Source: Eublepharis macularius
Lineage: Eukaryota; Chordata; Lepidosauria; Squamata; Eublepharidae
Reading direction: 5' to 3'
DNA length: 64,000 nucleotides
Assembly: GCF_028583425.1 (NCBI RefSeq)
Contig: NC_072796.1
Span: 86,604,464-86,668,463, forward strand
Made by a program: the position numbers and the translations under genes. Positions 54,300 to 64,000 of this stretch are shown in pieces (positions within the stretch are counted from its first letter, which is position 1; each line of letters starts with the position of its first letter). The notes below the pieces were generated by a model, which was not told the DNA's origin, searched no databases, and was given only the letters and a program-made list of their open reading frames with translations.

Positions 54300-55075
54300 A
54301 CATGTCTCTATGATGACAGAGTTCCAGAGTTTTAGTGCCATGACTGAGAAGGCCCTCTCCAGGGCTGCCACCCAGCTTGTTCGTGAACAGCAGATTGGGC
54401 TGTTCGTGGTGTTTTTTTTGTTCGTATTGCTGTTCGTGCCCATCTCTACTCATTAGCTCTTTTCCATTTCAAAATTGCAACCAAGTGCCTGTTCACAGTC
54501 TCCAGAGCCTCCCTGAAATCTGCAAGAAATGTGAAATAGAGTTGAGAGTCATCCACATATTTGTGGGAACTCAGCCCACATCTTTCAGTGGTTTCATGTA
54601 GATGTTAACATGGAGAGACAAGATGGAACATTGTGGGACTTTGTAGGCCAGAGGTGAAGGCCAGAGCAGCAGTCCCCCAGTAGCACACTCTGAAACATAG
54701 CTTTGAGGTTGGATCCAAACCACCCCAAAATCCCAACCCTGAAAGGCAGCCCAGCATTTCACGATCAATGGTATCAAAAGCTGGTGAGAGATCCAGGACA
54801 ATTTACAGGATCACTCTCCTTCTGTCTATATCCCAGTGCAGGTCAGCCAGCAGGGTGACCAAGGCCATTTCAGTCCCAAATCCAGGTCTGAAAAGAGATT
54901 GGAATGGGTCCAAACCACTTCATCCAGGAATCTCTGAAGTTGCCCAGCTACCTCTCGTTCAGTCACCTTGCTCAAGAATGGTACATTTGAGATCAGGTGT
55001 AAGTGTAGTGATTCAACTCTCCTGTGTTCAGAGAAAATTTCTTTAAGAGTGGACACACCACTGTCCACTTCAAGT
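54300..55075 (-). pseudogene. L2/CR1-type LINE reverse transcriptase, decayed
   Basis: On the minus strand 55068-54826 reads LISNVPFLSKVTEREVAGQL with RFLDE following, the start of an L2-type RT. About 54640-54470 reads YVDDSQLYFTFLADFREALE in broken frames, the altered catalytic block (YADD changed to YVDD). Several frame breaks lie between. The intervening region at 54571-54801 has LDPTSKLCFRVC-like sequence. Orientation is opposite to the L2 at 47880. Confidence 0.75.
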
Positions 55076-55107
55076 CAGGCTCAACTATTTCTGCTCTCAC
55101 CCCCTCT

Positions 55108-55311
55108 AAATACCATGCTATTCACTGGGACTTAGTTCCAAGTAAGCTCCTTTAGCATTGCAGCTGTGGAGTCCTGTAGCTTGCCACCTGGCATAACGGG
55201 AGTTCAGCATTAACAGTGCAATTCTAACCAGAGTTACAGCCTTCTACATTTATTGAAATCAATGGGTGTAGAAAGGTTTAACTCTGCTCATGATTGTACT
55301 GTAAATTGTGA
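55108..55311. repeat. Two adjacent small dispersed repeats
   Basis: 55108-55165 resembles the 16522 repeat (CACTGGGACTTAGTTCCAAG, then CTCCTTTAGCATTGCAGCT). 55217-55311 is a copy of the palindromic repeat with CAGTGCAATTCTAACCAGAG at the left and the partly complementary TTTAACTCTGCTCATGATTG at the right. Confidence 0.6.
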
Positions 55312-55606
55312 AGCATCCTAGGACAGTGTTTTTGAACTATAACTCTCTCTGCAGTTACAATAGACCACATACCTCTTACAGCTGCAACTAAAAAAGCTCT
55401 TCTGATGTCATAGTATATTTTATTCTTTCGTGGATAGTTTGGATCTCAGGTTATTGGATCTCTCATTAATAAGATCAAATGAATTGCAATGTTTCGTCTA
55501 GCCCTGTGACTTTATGACTACAGGCTTTGGTCTGAGTCATACTTTACCTTTAAAAATGTGGTGTTTTATAGTCTAAACTGCAGTCCAAAATATTCTTCAT
55601 TGTGAT

Positions 55607-55640
55607 TGGGTGTGTGTGGGGGGGTGGGGGGGTGGGGGTA
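55607..55640 (+). repeat. G-rich tract, potential G-quadruplex
   Basis: Four or more runs of at least four G separated by single T or TGTGT, for example GGGGGGGTGGGGGGGTGGGGG. The pattern satisfies a simple G-quadruplex rule on the plus strand. Confidence 0.7.
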
Positions 55641-58050
55641 GAAATCCATGATAGACACAAATGTGTTTTAAGTCTCTACAGAACTGATGTTTCCAGTTCA
55701 CTGTGATTATCCAGCAAACAAAGACAATATAAGAGGAAAAACATTCCATTTATTCTCCCTAGTTGCTCTGCCTATTGGAAAATAATGTAATATTAGACTT
55801 CTTATTCTCTACCCTGAATAGATATTTTGGTTGCTAAGCATTAAAAAGAGGGATGAGGAAAAGAGACAGCAATAAAGAAAAAAAATCTTAAAATGGGATT
55901 AAATTACAGGCATGTTTTCAAGTATGTTTTTTCCCTTTGGAATTATTGCACTCATTGAGGAGACAAAACTGTAGAGATATTTGAGCTACACATCTGTAGG
56001 CAAAAAAAAAAAGTATTTATGAAAGAGTGAAGCATACAGATGGCAGATACCATAGAGCCTGAGGAAGTGGTGACAGATGCATCAGATTTCCAGGCACTGC
56101 AAAGCTGTAGAGCAGCTGGCTGGGCCCAGAGCCAGTGAGAGTGAGCAGCCATACAGTTACACAGCCATGCCTCTTGATGTCTGCTGGTAAGGCGTCTAGA
56201 TCCTCATTCCGTAGTGGCAACTGGTTGACCTCCAACAATCATTACTTGAGCCGCTGCCATTGCAAGGGATGGTGGCAATGGAAGCCTGACAGATCAATGT
56301 GCACACTTGGACTCACGGCATGGAGCAACTGTCAGAAGGATTCAGCTATAAATTACCTTTATGTAGTGAGACGATAGAGGGTATATGAAGCATTTGGTTT
56401 AAAACAATAATTATAGGCTCTTAGGATTATGTTCTGGTCGTAGTGGAACCTTTGTCCGCAAAAGGACCACCAGCAGAATACACTTTGTCCACCAGAGTGA
56501 GGTTCCTTGTACTGGCAGAACTAATGAAACAACAGACCCAGCCCTATTTCTACTCCTGTGAGGAGCTTCCAGAGGCCAGTCATTCACACTGTTGGTCAGG
56601 TACTTCAGTAAAGCTGCAGCACCTGTTGTTGTTTTTATGCTGCTCACTGGTTCTAACCAAGTGTTAGGTGACATAACTGAGGGCCAGAAAAGAGGAGGTT
56701 TAATCCTATAATACTAGTTACTCTGTCTCGTGGGCAGCTACATCCTGTAAAGCGATCTGGCTCCTGTGGCCTAGTTAACTTCTCCCCCCCCTATTCTACT
56801 TACTTCCTCCCAACGGAGACTGCTGCTGCTAATGCAAGACTGAGTGCCATTTTGGATTGCTACTACAATGCAAAATGCCACCAGAACTCCAAGAGGGTTT
56901 TGTGATATCTGCACGTGCCCATTTCTAAATTAATATTTTTAAAAAATGGAAAACGTAGGAGCTCTCCAGGTTTGCAGAACCTATATCCATGGCTGGCCCC
57001 ATTGTATTTGCCTATCTGCACGGAGGCCAGACTTTGGTTATTAGAAACAGAGATATTTGTCCAAACTTATTTTAATTAACTAGATTCTTGTGGAGTCCGA
57101 GTAGGACAAAACAAAGATACAAAACAGGTAAGCTTATAATCCCTAGCAAACGTATGTAGTTTTGCTCATAAATGCTCACTGCACATTCACCGTTACTGGA
57201 ATCCTTCTTTAATATGCAGTTCCAGCCTTTTTCATCTTCCTCTGTTTTTCCTGCTGCAGGACAATCAAGAAGAATAATATTTTCCTTTTTTATCATTTGT
57301 AAGAGGAAGAAAGTTCAAAAAGACCCATTCACCGTCTATTATTTTGGCCATGGCAGCCAGATGTTTTGTTGCTTGGTTCATACATAATGTAACACAACCA
57401 TGTTGTTGCAGCAGTTAAGACTACTACTAATAATAGCAAAGTTCTGATCTGTTGCTGTTGCTTTTATCTCCAGTGATAAGAGGGAAAGTTTAAATTGGAA
57501 AAGTCACACAGACCAGAATAAACTTAAAGGTCTGGATGCTATCATTTCATTCCATTGGTTCCTATACATGTGCCATACTGGAATTGAACAGGTTGTTTCA
57601 GGGCCAGAGTGCAGATCTTGATCTTTGGCCTATACTTCTGCTTTACACACAGAGAGATGCTCTGAAGCATTTTCTATTTTCAGACATGGCTCAAAGATAG
57701 CAATGCTACAGTTGCTGAATACACATAAAGTTTCAGGGACAGGTGCAAGTTAGCAGTTTTTCTTTTGCTCAGGAATCTTCTGCCATGAAGCTCATGCAAA
57801 CAGTCACCCTTCCTAATCCTAGCATAAACCAGTTGGTGAAAGACAGAAAGTGCAGTTAATTCAAAGCAAGTCACAAAGCAATCATGGAACTGTGTATTTA
57901 AAGGCAATGGAGTAATATATCCCGAGCAAGGTGGGCCAGTAGCCTGACTAGATGGCAGAGCCACAAATTTAGAACAGATTACATTATTGGGACAATTGAA
58001 CCACAAGAAGCAATAGTTGAGCAATCAGTAGCATCCTGCAGGCATCATGT
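55641..58050. other. Unassigned intergenic DNA
   Basis: No gene recognised. 57640-57760 shares TTGCTGAATA...TTCAGGG.CAG..GCA sequence with 48826-48880 and may be a second copy of an unnamed repeat. Confidence 0.4.
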
Positions 58051-58055
58051 TCCTC

Positions 58056-58137
58056 TTCATTCATTCATTCATTCATTCATTCATTCGTTCGTTCGTTCGT
58101 TCGTTCATTTGTTTGTTCATTCGTTCCTTCCTTCCTT
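58056..58137 (+). repeat. Compound tetranucleotide array (TTCA/TTCG/TTTG/TTCC)n
   Basis: Successive blocks of TTCA, TTCG, TTTG/TTCA and TTCC repeats. It probably grew from the simple tail of a LINE, because CCCACCCTCCTTGG follows directly. Confidence 0.9.
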
Positions 58138-58482
58138 ATCCCACCCTCCTTGGAATAGTGTAAGTATGGTACGATATGGGGTTTACATAAGCATAACCAT
58201 AATCTTTGGTTTAAAACTTATGATTAGAGATAGCTATGGCTATTTAATGCTGCACCATAGAAACTGTAACCAAGAAGAAATGGAGGGCATTCTCTCAGAC
58301 AGAGGTGGAGGATGTATGAAAAGCGCAACGCCACAAGGTGCTCCCAATTGTTGAACTACATTTGAACTCAACTTGTGCAATTTAAAAAGTGCTTTTTTTC
58401 TTGTCAGATTTCAGAAGCTACCAAATGACAAAGGGAACCCTCTAATCAAGGAAAATTAATCCTAATAAACTAATTCACATAA

Positions 58483-58675
58483 GTCTCAGTTTCAGAAACT
58501 AAGCAGGGTTGGTTCTAGTCTATATTTGGATGGGAGACTACCAAGGAAGACAAGGGTTGCTACACAGAGGCAGCCAATGGCAAACCACCTCTCAACATCT
58601 CTTGCCTTGAAAACTCTATGGGGTTGCTGTAATTGAGTTGTGAATTGACTGCACAAGAAAAAAAAATCAAAATTG
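58483..58675 (+). mobile_element. 5S rRNA-derived SINE
   Basis: The first 100 bp resemble 5S rRNA, including its internal promoter: CAGAAACTAAGCAGGGTTGG (box A region) and TATTTGGATGGGAGACTACC (box C region). The body continues with GCAGCCAATGGCAAACCACC and CTTGCCTTGAAAACTCTATG, a tail shared by several vertebrate SINE families, and ends in an A-rich run at 58660-58675. Pol III could transcribe such elements; this copy is diverged. Confidence 0.8.
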
Positions 58676-58699
58676 AAAAACATGTATTCCACAAGAGGG

Positions 58700-59895
58700 T
58701 GCTACAGGACAGCTTTTTCAGAGAACATAGTTTTGACTTGAGAACTTACTCATATTCTCCTTTGGTTGGATGAAAGAGGATCTTTAATGACTCAGTTCAA
58801 CATTTAGAAGGGCATTATGGGAACTCTTGGGAGAGACAATGTAGTATTAGATGAAGGTTTGGGAATCATTTCTGTAAAGGAAAGGAAGGTAAAAATAAGG
58901 AAATAAAGGTGTATTCTAAGGATGACAGGAGGTGCTGGTCAAAATAAAAGACCTTGAAAGGCAATTGTGCTACCTGCGGCAGCAGTTGGCTAGTCTGTCA
59001 TGCACCATCAGTATACTGATTTTTTACTTCCATCTGCATCATTAGATGCTTCATCAGTGTCTCATTCTTCCTCTTCTTCTGAATAGCCAATTCTTCACCT
59101 CTTATCAATTTTCCTGTCTAAACTGTGATACAGTAATAAGCCTTCCAGAAACCAAGCTTTTTAATGTACTTCTAATTTTCAAATAGATGAGTCTCTAAAC
59201 TGGCCGCATTTGTTCATAGGTGTGTCACCCATTAAGTTGATGCCCAGTAAGAATTCCTTCTTGCATTACATTCTGTACTCACATACAAATACATATGTTC
59301 AAAAGTACATATGTACTGCATTTGTTTTGAAGGGTGCACAAATGTATAGAAATTGCCATGTTTCCCTTTTAAAACCCACAAGAGTTTTAAGCACAAAAGA
59401 TCTGCATATTGGAAACTACAGTGCCCTGTGTAAGGGAGCAGAAATTTCTGCACATATGCAGACTTCATTTCTCATATATTAAGGATGAATTTTGTATTAA
59501 GGTACAAAAGGTATATCTGTTTTAAAATATAAGAAAGGACCTTAAGCCTGAGCAGATTTTCTTCTCATTGCATAGCCTGAAGATAGGAATTCTTTCCACA
59601 GATATACAAAATACACGGCTCTTTGTGGTAGTTATAAATTGTAGGTGCTTAAATTATTGGTTTATTCAGGAAAAAAGGCCGCAGTATAAATTATAAGATT
59701 GTCTCCCACGTATGCAATTGTAAGTTCTTACAATAAGGCAGTTTCAAAGTCTGTAAGGTCAGCAACGTCATCTGGTGTTTTAATCACAGCTTTTATACAG
59801 TATATCTTTATAAATGCAGGTGCGTATACTGCTCTCCTAAGACATGTAAATGCATCTGAGTGTAACTTAAAACAAGCAGCCGTCCAACCAGTAAA
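58700..59895. other. Unassigned intergenic DNA
   Basis: No gene or recognised element. Open frames are short and lack motifs. Confidence 0.4.
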
Positions 59896-59897
59896 TA

Positions 59898-60310
59898 AGA
59901 ACATAAGACGATCCCTGCTGGATCAGACCAGCGGTCCATCTAGTCCAGCATCCTGTTTCAGACAGTGATCAGCCAGTTGACCTGGGTGGCCATGAAATGG
60001 CATAGAGGCCAAGGCCCACATCTGATGTTGCTTCCTAGTACAAGGTTTCATCAGGTGTGCCGAACTTCCAGAATTATTGGATAGGGAGAAAAACTCTACC
60101 TACTTGCTCTTTCCTTACATAATTCTAAAACCTGTATTATGCTCTAGACCTCAGCTGTCTTTTTTCACAGGAAAAGTGCTCCAACCCTCTAGTCATCTTG
60201 GTTGCCTTCTTCTATACTTTTCCCAACTCTATGATATCCTTTTTGAGATATGGCAACCAGAACTGTACACAGTATTCCAAATGGGGCCCCACCATAGTGT
60301 AGTTTTAAAT
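59898..60310. repeat. CR1-type LINE 3' region
   Basis: GCTGGATCAGACCAGCGGTC and CATCTAGTCCAGCATCCTGT at the left, and later TGGCAACCAGAACTGTACAC with AGTATTCCAAATGGGG, match sequence that recurs in reptile CR1-type LINE 3' ends. No coding part remains. Orientation not fixed. Confidence 0.6.
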
Positions 60311-60555
60311 AGTTTCCAGGAATCCTGGAGGAATTTATTTATTCCTGTCTGCTGTCAGTTAGGACCCTCATGGTGGAGAGCAATTAAAATATTTTAAAAA
60401 TCAATTTTTAAAAATTGGAGCAGATGGAACCAAGACACCATGGACCAGAAGACCGTTATCCCCGGAATGCCCACAGTTATCCCCCCTGGGCTTACACGTG
60501 AACAAGAGAGGGCATACATAGTGCAACTGCAGATAGAAGACCTGACTCGTAAACT

Positions 60556-60659
60556 GCGCACAGGAGACCTGGGCATCCCCCCTAACCCTGAGGACAGGTT
60601 GGGAAACAGTTTTAACCAGCAATCTAGGGTTAGGGGGGATGCCCAGGTCTCCTGTGCGC
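60556..60659. repeat. Perfect 34-bp inverted repeat inside gag
   Basis: 60556-60589 and 60626-60659 are exact reverse complements (starting GCGCACAGGAGACCTGGGCA) separated by 36 bases. The right arm sits at the point where the capsid region is deleted. Confidence 0.95.
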
Positions 60660-60825
60660 CACCTAGGTCTAGGGCGCCACTGCGCCCTACCCCAGCCCCC
60701 AGAACGGCAAGAGGTAGGGGAATGCCGAGAAGAAATCCCCCTGAGAGGGGGCTAGAACTGGAAGAAGTTATGGAATATGATCCAACGGCGATGGCGGGAG
60801 GGGAGAATCCAGAAAGCCCCTCCTC

Positions 60826-60832
60826 GGGAAAC
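60826..60832 (+). promoter_or_regulatory. -1 frameshift slippery heptamer GGGAAAC
   Basis: Reads G GGA AAC in the gag phase, 15 bases before the gag stop at 60848-60850, as in the first copy. Shifting back one base enters the pol frame. Confidence 0.85.
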
Positions 60833-63800
60833 GAAATGGATCTGTCGTGAAAGGACCCAAACGACAGATCAAACCTCAGTCAGTTCCAGTTCCGAACCGA
60901 CCGTACGGGTCCATACTCTTCATACCAGTGACTTTAGTGAATTCTGACAAAAGGATGCACATCCGGGTACAAGCCCTTATTGATTCGGGCTGCTCTAGAG
61001 ACATTATTGCACCAGCCTTGGTAAACGGACTAGTGCTCCCCATCAAAGAATTAGACATACCAGTCATTTTCGAGCAAATGGATGGCACTAACATGAATCC
61101 AGTGACTACAGAAACCATGCCAGTCATCACAGGCATGGGGCAACATTGGGAAAAAAGATCTTTTGTCATTAGTGCCACCGCAAAGTACCCTTTGATCCTG
61201 GGAAGCCGGTGGTTATGCGATCATAACCCCTACATCAACTGGACAGAGGGAAGCATCACCTTCACCCATGAGTCATGCAAAAGTCATCGGTGGGATCAAA
61301 ATTGGGGAAAAGATCCGACCACAACCGAACCGGCTCTCCTCTCCCAGGAAGAAGTCAACCTAATACCCAAACAATACAGGGTGTACACACAAGCCTTCAC
61401 AGAAGAAGAAGCCAACTTGTTACCTCCTCACAGGAGGACAGACTGTGCTGTGGAAATTTTACCTGGCGCCTCGCTGCCCAAAGGCCGCCTATACCCTATG
61501 AGTCCCAACAAAAGAGAGGAGCTCCGCAAATTCATCGACCTCAACCTTCAAAGAGGATTTATCCGACCAGCTAACAGTCCCCATGCAGCGCCAGTACTTT
61601 TTGTAAAAAAGAAAGATGGGGGCTTGAGATTATGCACGGACTTCCGAGGTCTTAATGCGGTCTCTTCCAGCAATGCCTACCCTATTCCGCTCATACGAGA
61701 TCTACTCAACGTCGTGGCTCAAGGTAAGATCTTTACGAAATTAGATTTGAAAGATGCTTACTTTCACGTTCGTATTCGAGAGGGGGATGAATGGAAAACA
61801 GCCTTCAACACTTCACTCGGCCAATTCGAATACTTAGTTATGCCCTTCGGCCTGGCCGGAGCCCCCTCAGTTTTCATGTCCATGATTAATGAGGTACTGC
61901 ATGAATTCCTCTACAAAGGTGTAGTGGTGTATCTGGATGATGTGTTAATTTATTCAGAAACTGAAGAGGAACACGTAGAACTGGTTAAAAGAGTCTTAAC
62001 CACCCTCATGAATAACCAGTTACCTATTAAACTTTCCAAATGTGAATTTCACAAGACGGAACTCACTTACTTGGGCTATTGTATTTCCCGGGAGGGTTTG
62101 AAGATGGATCCAAGTAAAATACAAGCAGTACTACATTGGCAAACCCCCACAACCCGCAAGGAATTACAATCCTTTCTGGGCTTTGCTAACTTCTATAGAG
62201 AATTTATTGCAAATTTCGCCCAAATCACACTCCCCCTAACTGAACTGTTGAAAACCAAAGATAAGGGGGACCAAGCCAAGAAACCAAGTGCGAAATTGGC
62301 TTGGACGGCGGAATGCCAAACGGCGTTCGATCAACTTAAAATGCAGTTTGTATCAGAGCCCGTTCTGCAACACCCCGACGAAAGTCGCCCGTTCATAGTA
62401 CAGGTCGATGCCAGCGATACGGCAATTGGGGGTGTACTACTACAGCGGGGGGCGGATGACAAGCTCAAACCCTGCGCCTTCCTTTCCAGAAAGTTTTCAG
62501 AATCGGAAAGGAATTGGAATGTATGGGAGAAAGAAACCTTTGCTGTATAAGCGGCTCTCACTACCTGGAGACATTGGTTAGAAGGAGCCCGCCATCCGTT
62601 CGAAGTCTGGACGGATCATAAAAATTTAGAAGCCCTGCGCAGCCCTCGCAGACTGAACGCCAAACAACTGAGATGGGCGGAGTTTTTCTCTAAATTCGAT
62701 TTCACTTTAAACTTTCTCCCTGGGAAAACCAACTTCTTGGCGGACGCTCTATCACGCATGCCCCAGCACAAAAGCAAAAGGGAGGAGACAATAGACACAG
62801 TCTTCTCGCCTACGCAATTAGGGGGCGTGGTGACAACACACAGCCGCACCACCCGCTTTCCCCAACCTGACCAGGGATGGAGAGAAAAATTAAAAGCTGA
62901 AGTGGAAAAGGAGGGGGAAGATGTGCCCAAAGACAAACTGCAACAATCCAATCAGGGGGAATGGCTATGGGGAGATCGCTTCTATGTACCCAAAAGCTTA
63001 AGGAAAGAAGTGTTACAACGCTGTCACGATGCTCCCACAGCGGGACATTATGGGTACTTAAAAACACTTCATTTGGTACAGCGCCAATTCTGGTGGCCGG
63101 GCATGCGCAAGGACATTTCACAATATGTAGCGTCTTGCCCCATCTGCCTCAGCGCCAAATCCCGAAAAGGAAAACCTCCGGGACTCCTACAACCCCTAGA
63201 AACGCCAAGCCGCCCGTGGGAAATAATTTCCATGGACTTTATCACAGACTTGCCCCCCTCCAAGGGACACAATTGTATTTTAGTCGTGGTCGATTTATTC
63301 TCCAAGCAAGCCCATTTTATACCCTGTACTACTATTCCTTCGGCTAGAAAACTAGCTGACATCTTTATAAAAAACATTGTAAAAATACATTCTTTTCCAT
63401 CCAAGGTGATCTCGGATCGCGGCGGACAGTTCGTTGCCAACTTCTGGCGGGAGCTTTTACAACTACTGGGTATTGAACAAGGTCTGAGTTCAAGCCACCA
63501 CCCAGAAACAGACGGACAGTCAGAAAAAACAAATCAGATATTAGAACAATTCCTGCGCTGTTATATTAATTTCCAACAGGATAATTGGTTTGATTTGCTC
63601 CCCTTGGCAGAATTCTCGTATAATAACAGCGTGCACGCCTCTACGGGAGAAACTCCCTTCAAAATCGTTTATGGCTTCCACTTCAAGCCCTTCCCATTCG
63701 AGGCGCTTCCTCCCCCTACTACAGCCTCCAACGACGTCACCGAATGGTGGGGGGAAGCAGCCCAACAATGGACGCAGATTAAGAAACATCTCATCAAAGC

Positions 63801-64000
63801 CAAACAGGATTACAAAAAATATGCTGACCGCCACCGCGCGGCAGAATGGGAATTACAGCCGGGTGATCTGGTCTACCTCTCCACAAAGAATTTAAAAACA
63901 ACCCAAACCAGCCGCAAGCTAGCATTGAAATTTTTAGGTCCGTTTCCTGTTCGCAAAGTAATCAACAAAGTGACTGTTGCTCTGAATCTGCCAAAGAATC
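60833..64000 (+). pseudogene. pol: Chromovirus pol with one premature stop, incomplete at window end
   Basis: Protease LIDSGCSRDIIAPALVNG; RT with LDLKDAYFHVRI and VVYLDDVLIYS; RNase H with VQVDASDTAIGGVLL. A TAA at 62548-62550 interrupts RNase H, where the first copy has Lys (context WNVWEKETFAV then AALTTWRHWLEG). The same frame then continues with no further stop that I found: TDHKNLEALRSP, the integrase zinc finger (GHYG, CPIC), SMDFITDLPPS, VISDRGGQF and GQSEKTNQ. The end of integrase and any chromodomain lie outside the window. One nonsense mutation makes this copy defective unless read through. Confidence 0.9.

Larger units (their letters stand above)
60440..60850 (+). pseudogene. Chromovirus gag with internal deletion
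   Basis: ATG at 60440. The N-terminal helix (LTREQERAYIVQLQIEDLTR) is followed by LRTGDLGIPPNPEDR, then by an antisense copy of that very segment (RVRGDAQVSCAPP), and then by the gag C-terminus (PLRPTPAPRTARGRGMPRRN, ending SSGNEMDLS). The capsid domain and zinc knuckle, present in the first copy, are missing. The N-terminus does not resemble that of the first copy. The frame is open for 136 codons, but the product could not form a normal capsid. Confidence 0.85.
60440..64000 (+). mobile_element. Second chromovirus copy, 5'-truncated and running off the window
   Basis: Plus-strand element of the same lineage as 21553-28491 but a different subfamily: gag remnant (60440-60850), GGGAAAC frameshift site, and pol to the window end. 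No LTR is seen upstream; 60320-60430 does not match the 408-bp LTR. Gag has lost its capsid and zinc knuckle and contains a 34-bp inverted repeat, and pol has one premature stop (62548-62550). The 3' LTR would lie beyond 64000. Older than the first copy. Confidence 0.9.

Noticed and set aside
58483..58590. 5S rRNA gene
   Set aside because: It is too diverged and is followed by a SINE body and A-rich tail, so it is a 5S-derived SINE.
60300..60440. 5' LTR for the second chromovirus
   Set aside because: A TGTCAG occurs near 60353, but the following sequence does not match the 408-bp LTR and the interval is too short.

Overview
The window looks like a stretch of squamate reptile (lizard-type) nuclear genome. 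It is AT-rich vertebrate DNA packed with transposable elements, and the diagnostic pieces are a tRNA-derived Sauria-type SINE (41181-41433), several L2/CR1-type LINE fragments, Penelope-like elements (PLEs), a Ngaro/DIRS-type tyrosine-recombinase retrotransposon and chromodomain-bearing Ty3/gypsy retrotransposons. The only host protein-coding gene I recognise is an intact single-exon neuropeptide B/W receptor, best matched to NPBWR1, at 51134-52132 (+), with a possible upstream non-coding exon ending at 50452.

Layout. 1-9200: mostly unassigned DNA with a 5'-truncated L1 (2074-3384, 15-bp target duplication), an L2-type LINE fragment, a Harbinger-like MITE (7506-7623), a palindromic MITE (8091-8242) and a 52-bp PLE tip insertion (8310-8361). 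9300-15940: a decayed Ty3/gypsy element on the minus strand containing a hAT-type MITE with an 8-bp duplication (12237-12695), two LINE fragments joined 5'-to-5' at about 14520, and two copies of a solo-LTR-like repeat. 18332-30660: a decayed Ngaro-type element (gag, RT/RNase H, tyrosine recombinase, SGNH hydrolase). Its RT gene is split by a young, apparently intact chromovirus (21553-28491, minus strand, two 408-bp LTRs differing at two bases) that carries an extra 1,234-bp inverted copy of its own gag region on one flank. 36184-43191: a Penelope-like cluster with hammerhead-ribozyme motifs. It holds a palindromic mini-element with a 14-bp duplication, a nearly complete element (36584-39300), and a head-to-head dimer flanked as one unit by a 12-bp duplication. 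43200-60310: sparse DNA with the receptor gene, L2/CR1 fragments, a 5S-rRNA-derived SINE and small palindromic repeats. 60440-64000: a second, older chromovirus copy on the plus strand that runs off the window.

How the parts relate. The order of events can partly be read: the Ngaro element came first, then the chromovirus landed in it; the gypsy gag was in place before the hAT MITE split it. Both chromovirus copies carry a GGGAAAC heptamer in the correct phase just before the gag stop, the same slippery heptamer known from the domesticated mammalian gene PEG10, and pol lies in the -1 frame. The most striking theme is fold-back structure. Two PLE insertions are head-to-head inverted dimers with target duplications, and both chromovirus copies have inverted gag segments at their rearrangement joints. 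The candidate unusual system is the hammerhead-bearing PLE family, including tip-only and palindromic insertions.

Limits: family names come from motif recognition by eye, not searches. Element boundaries without a stated target duplication are approximate.
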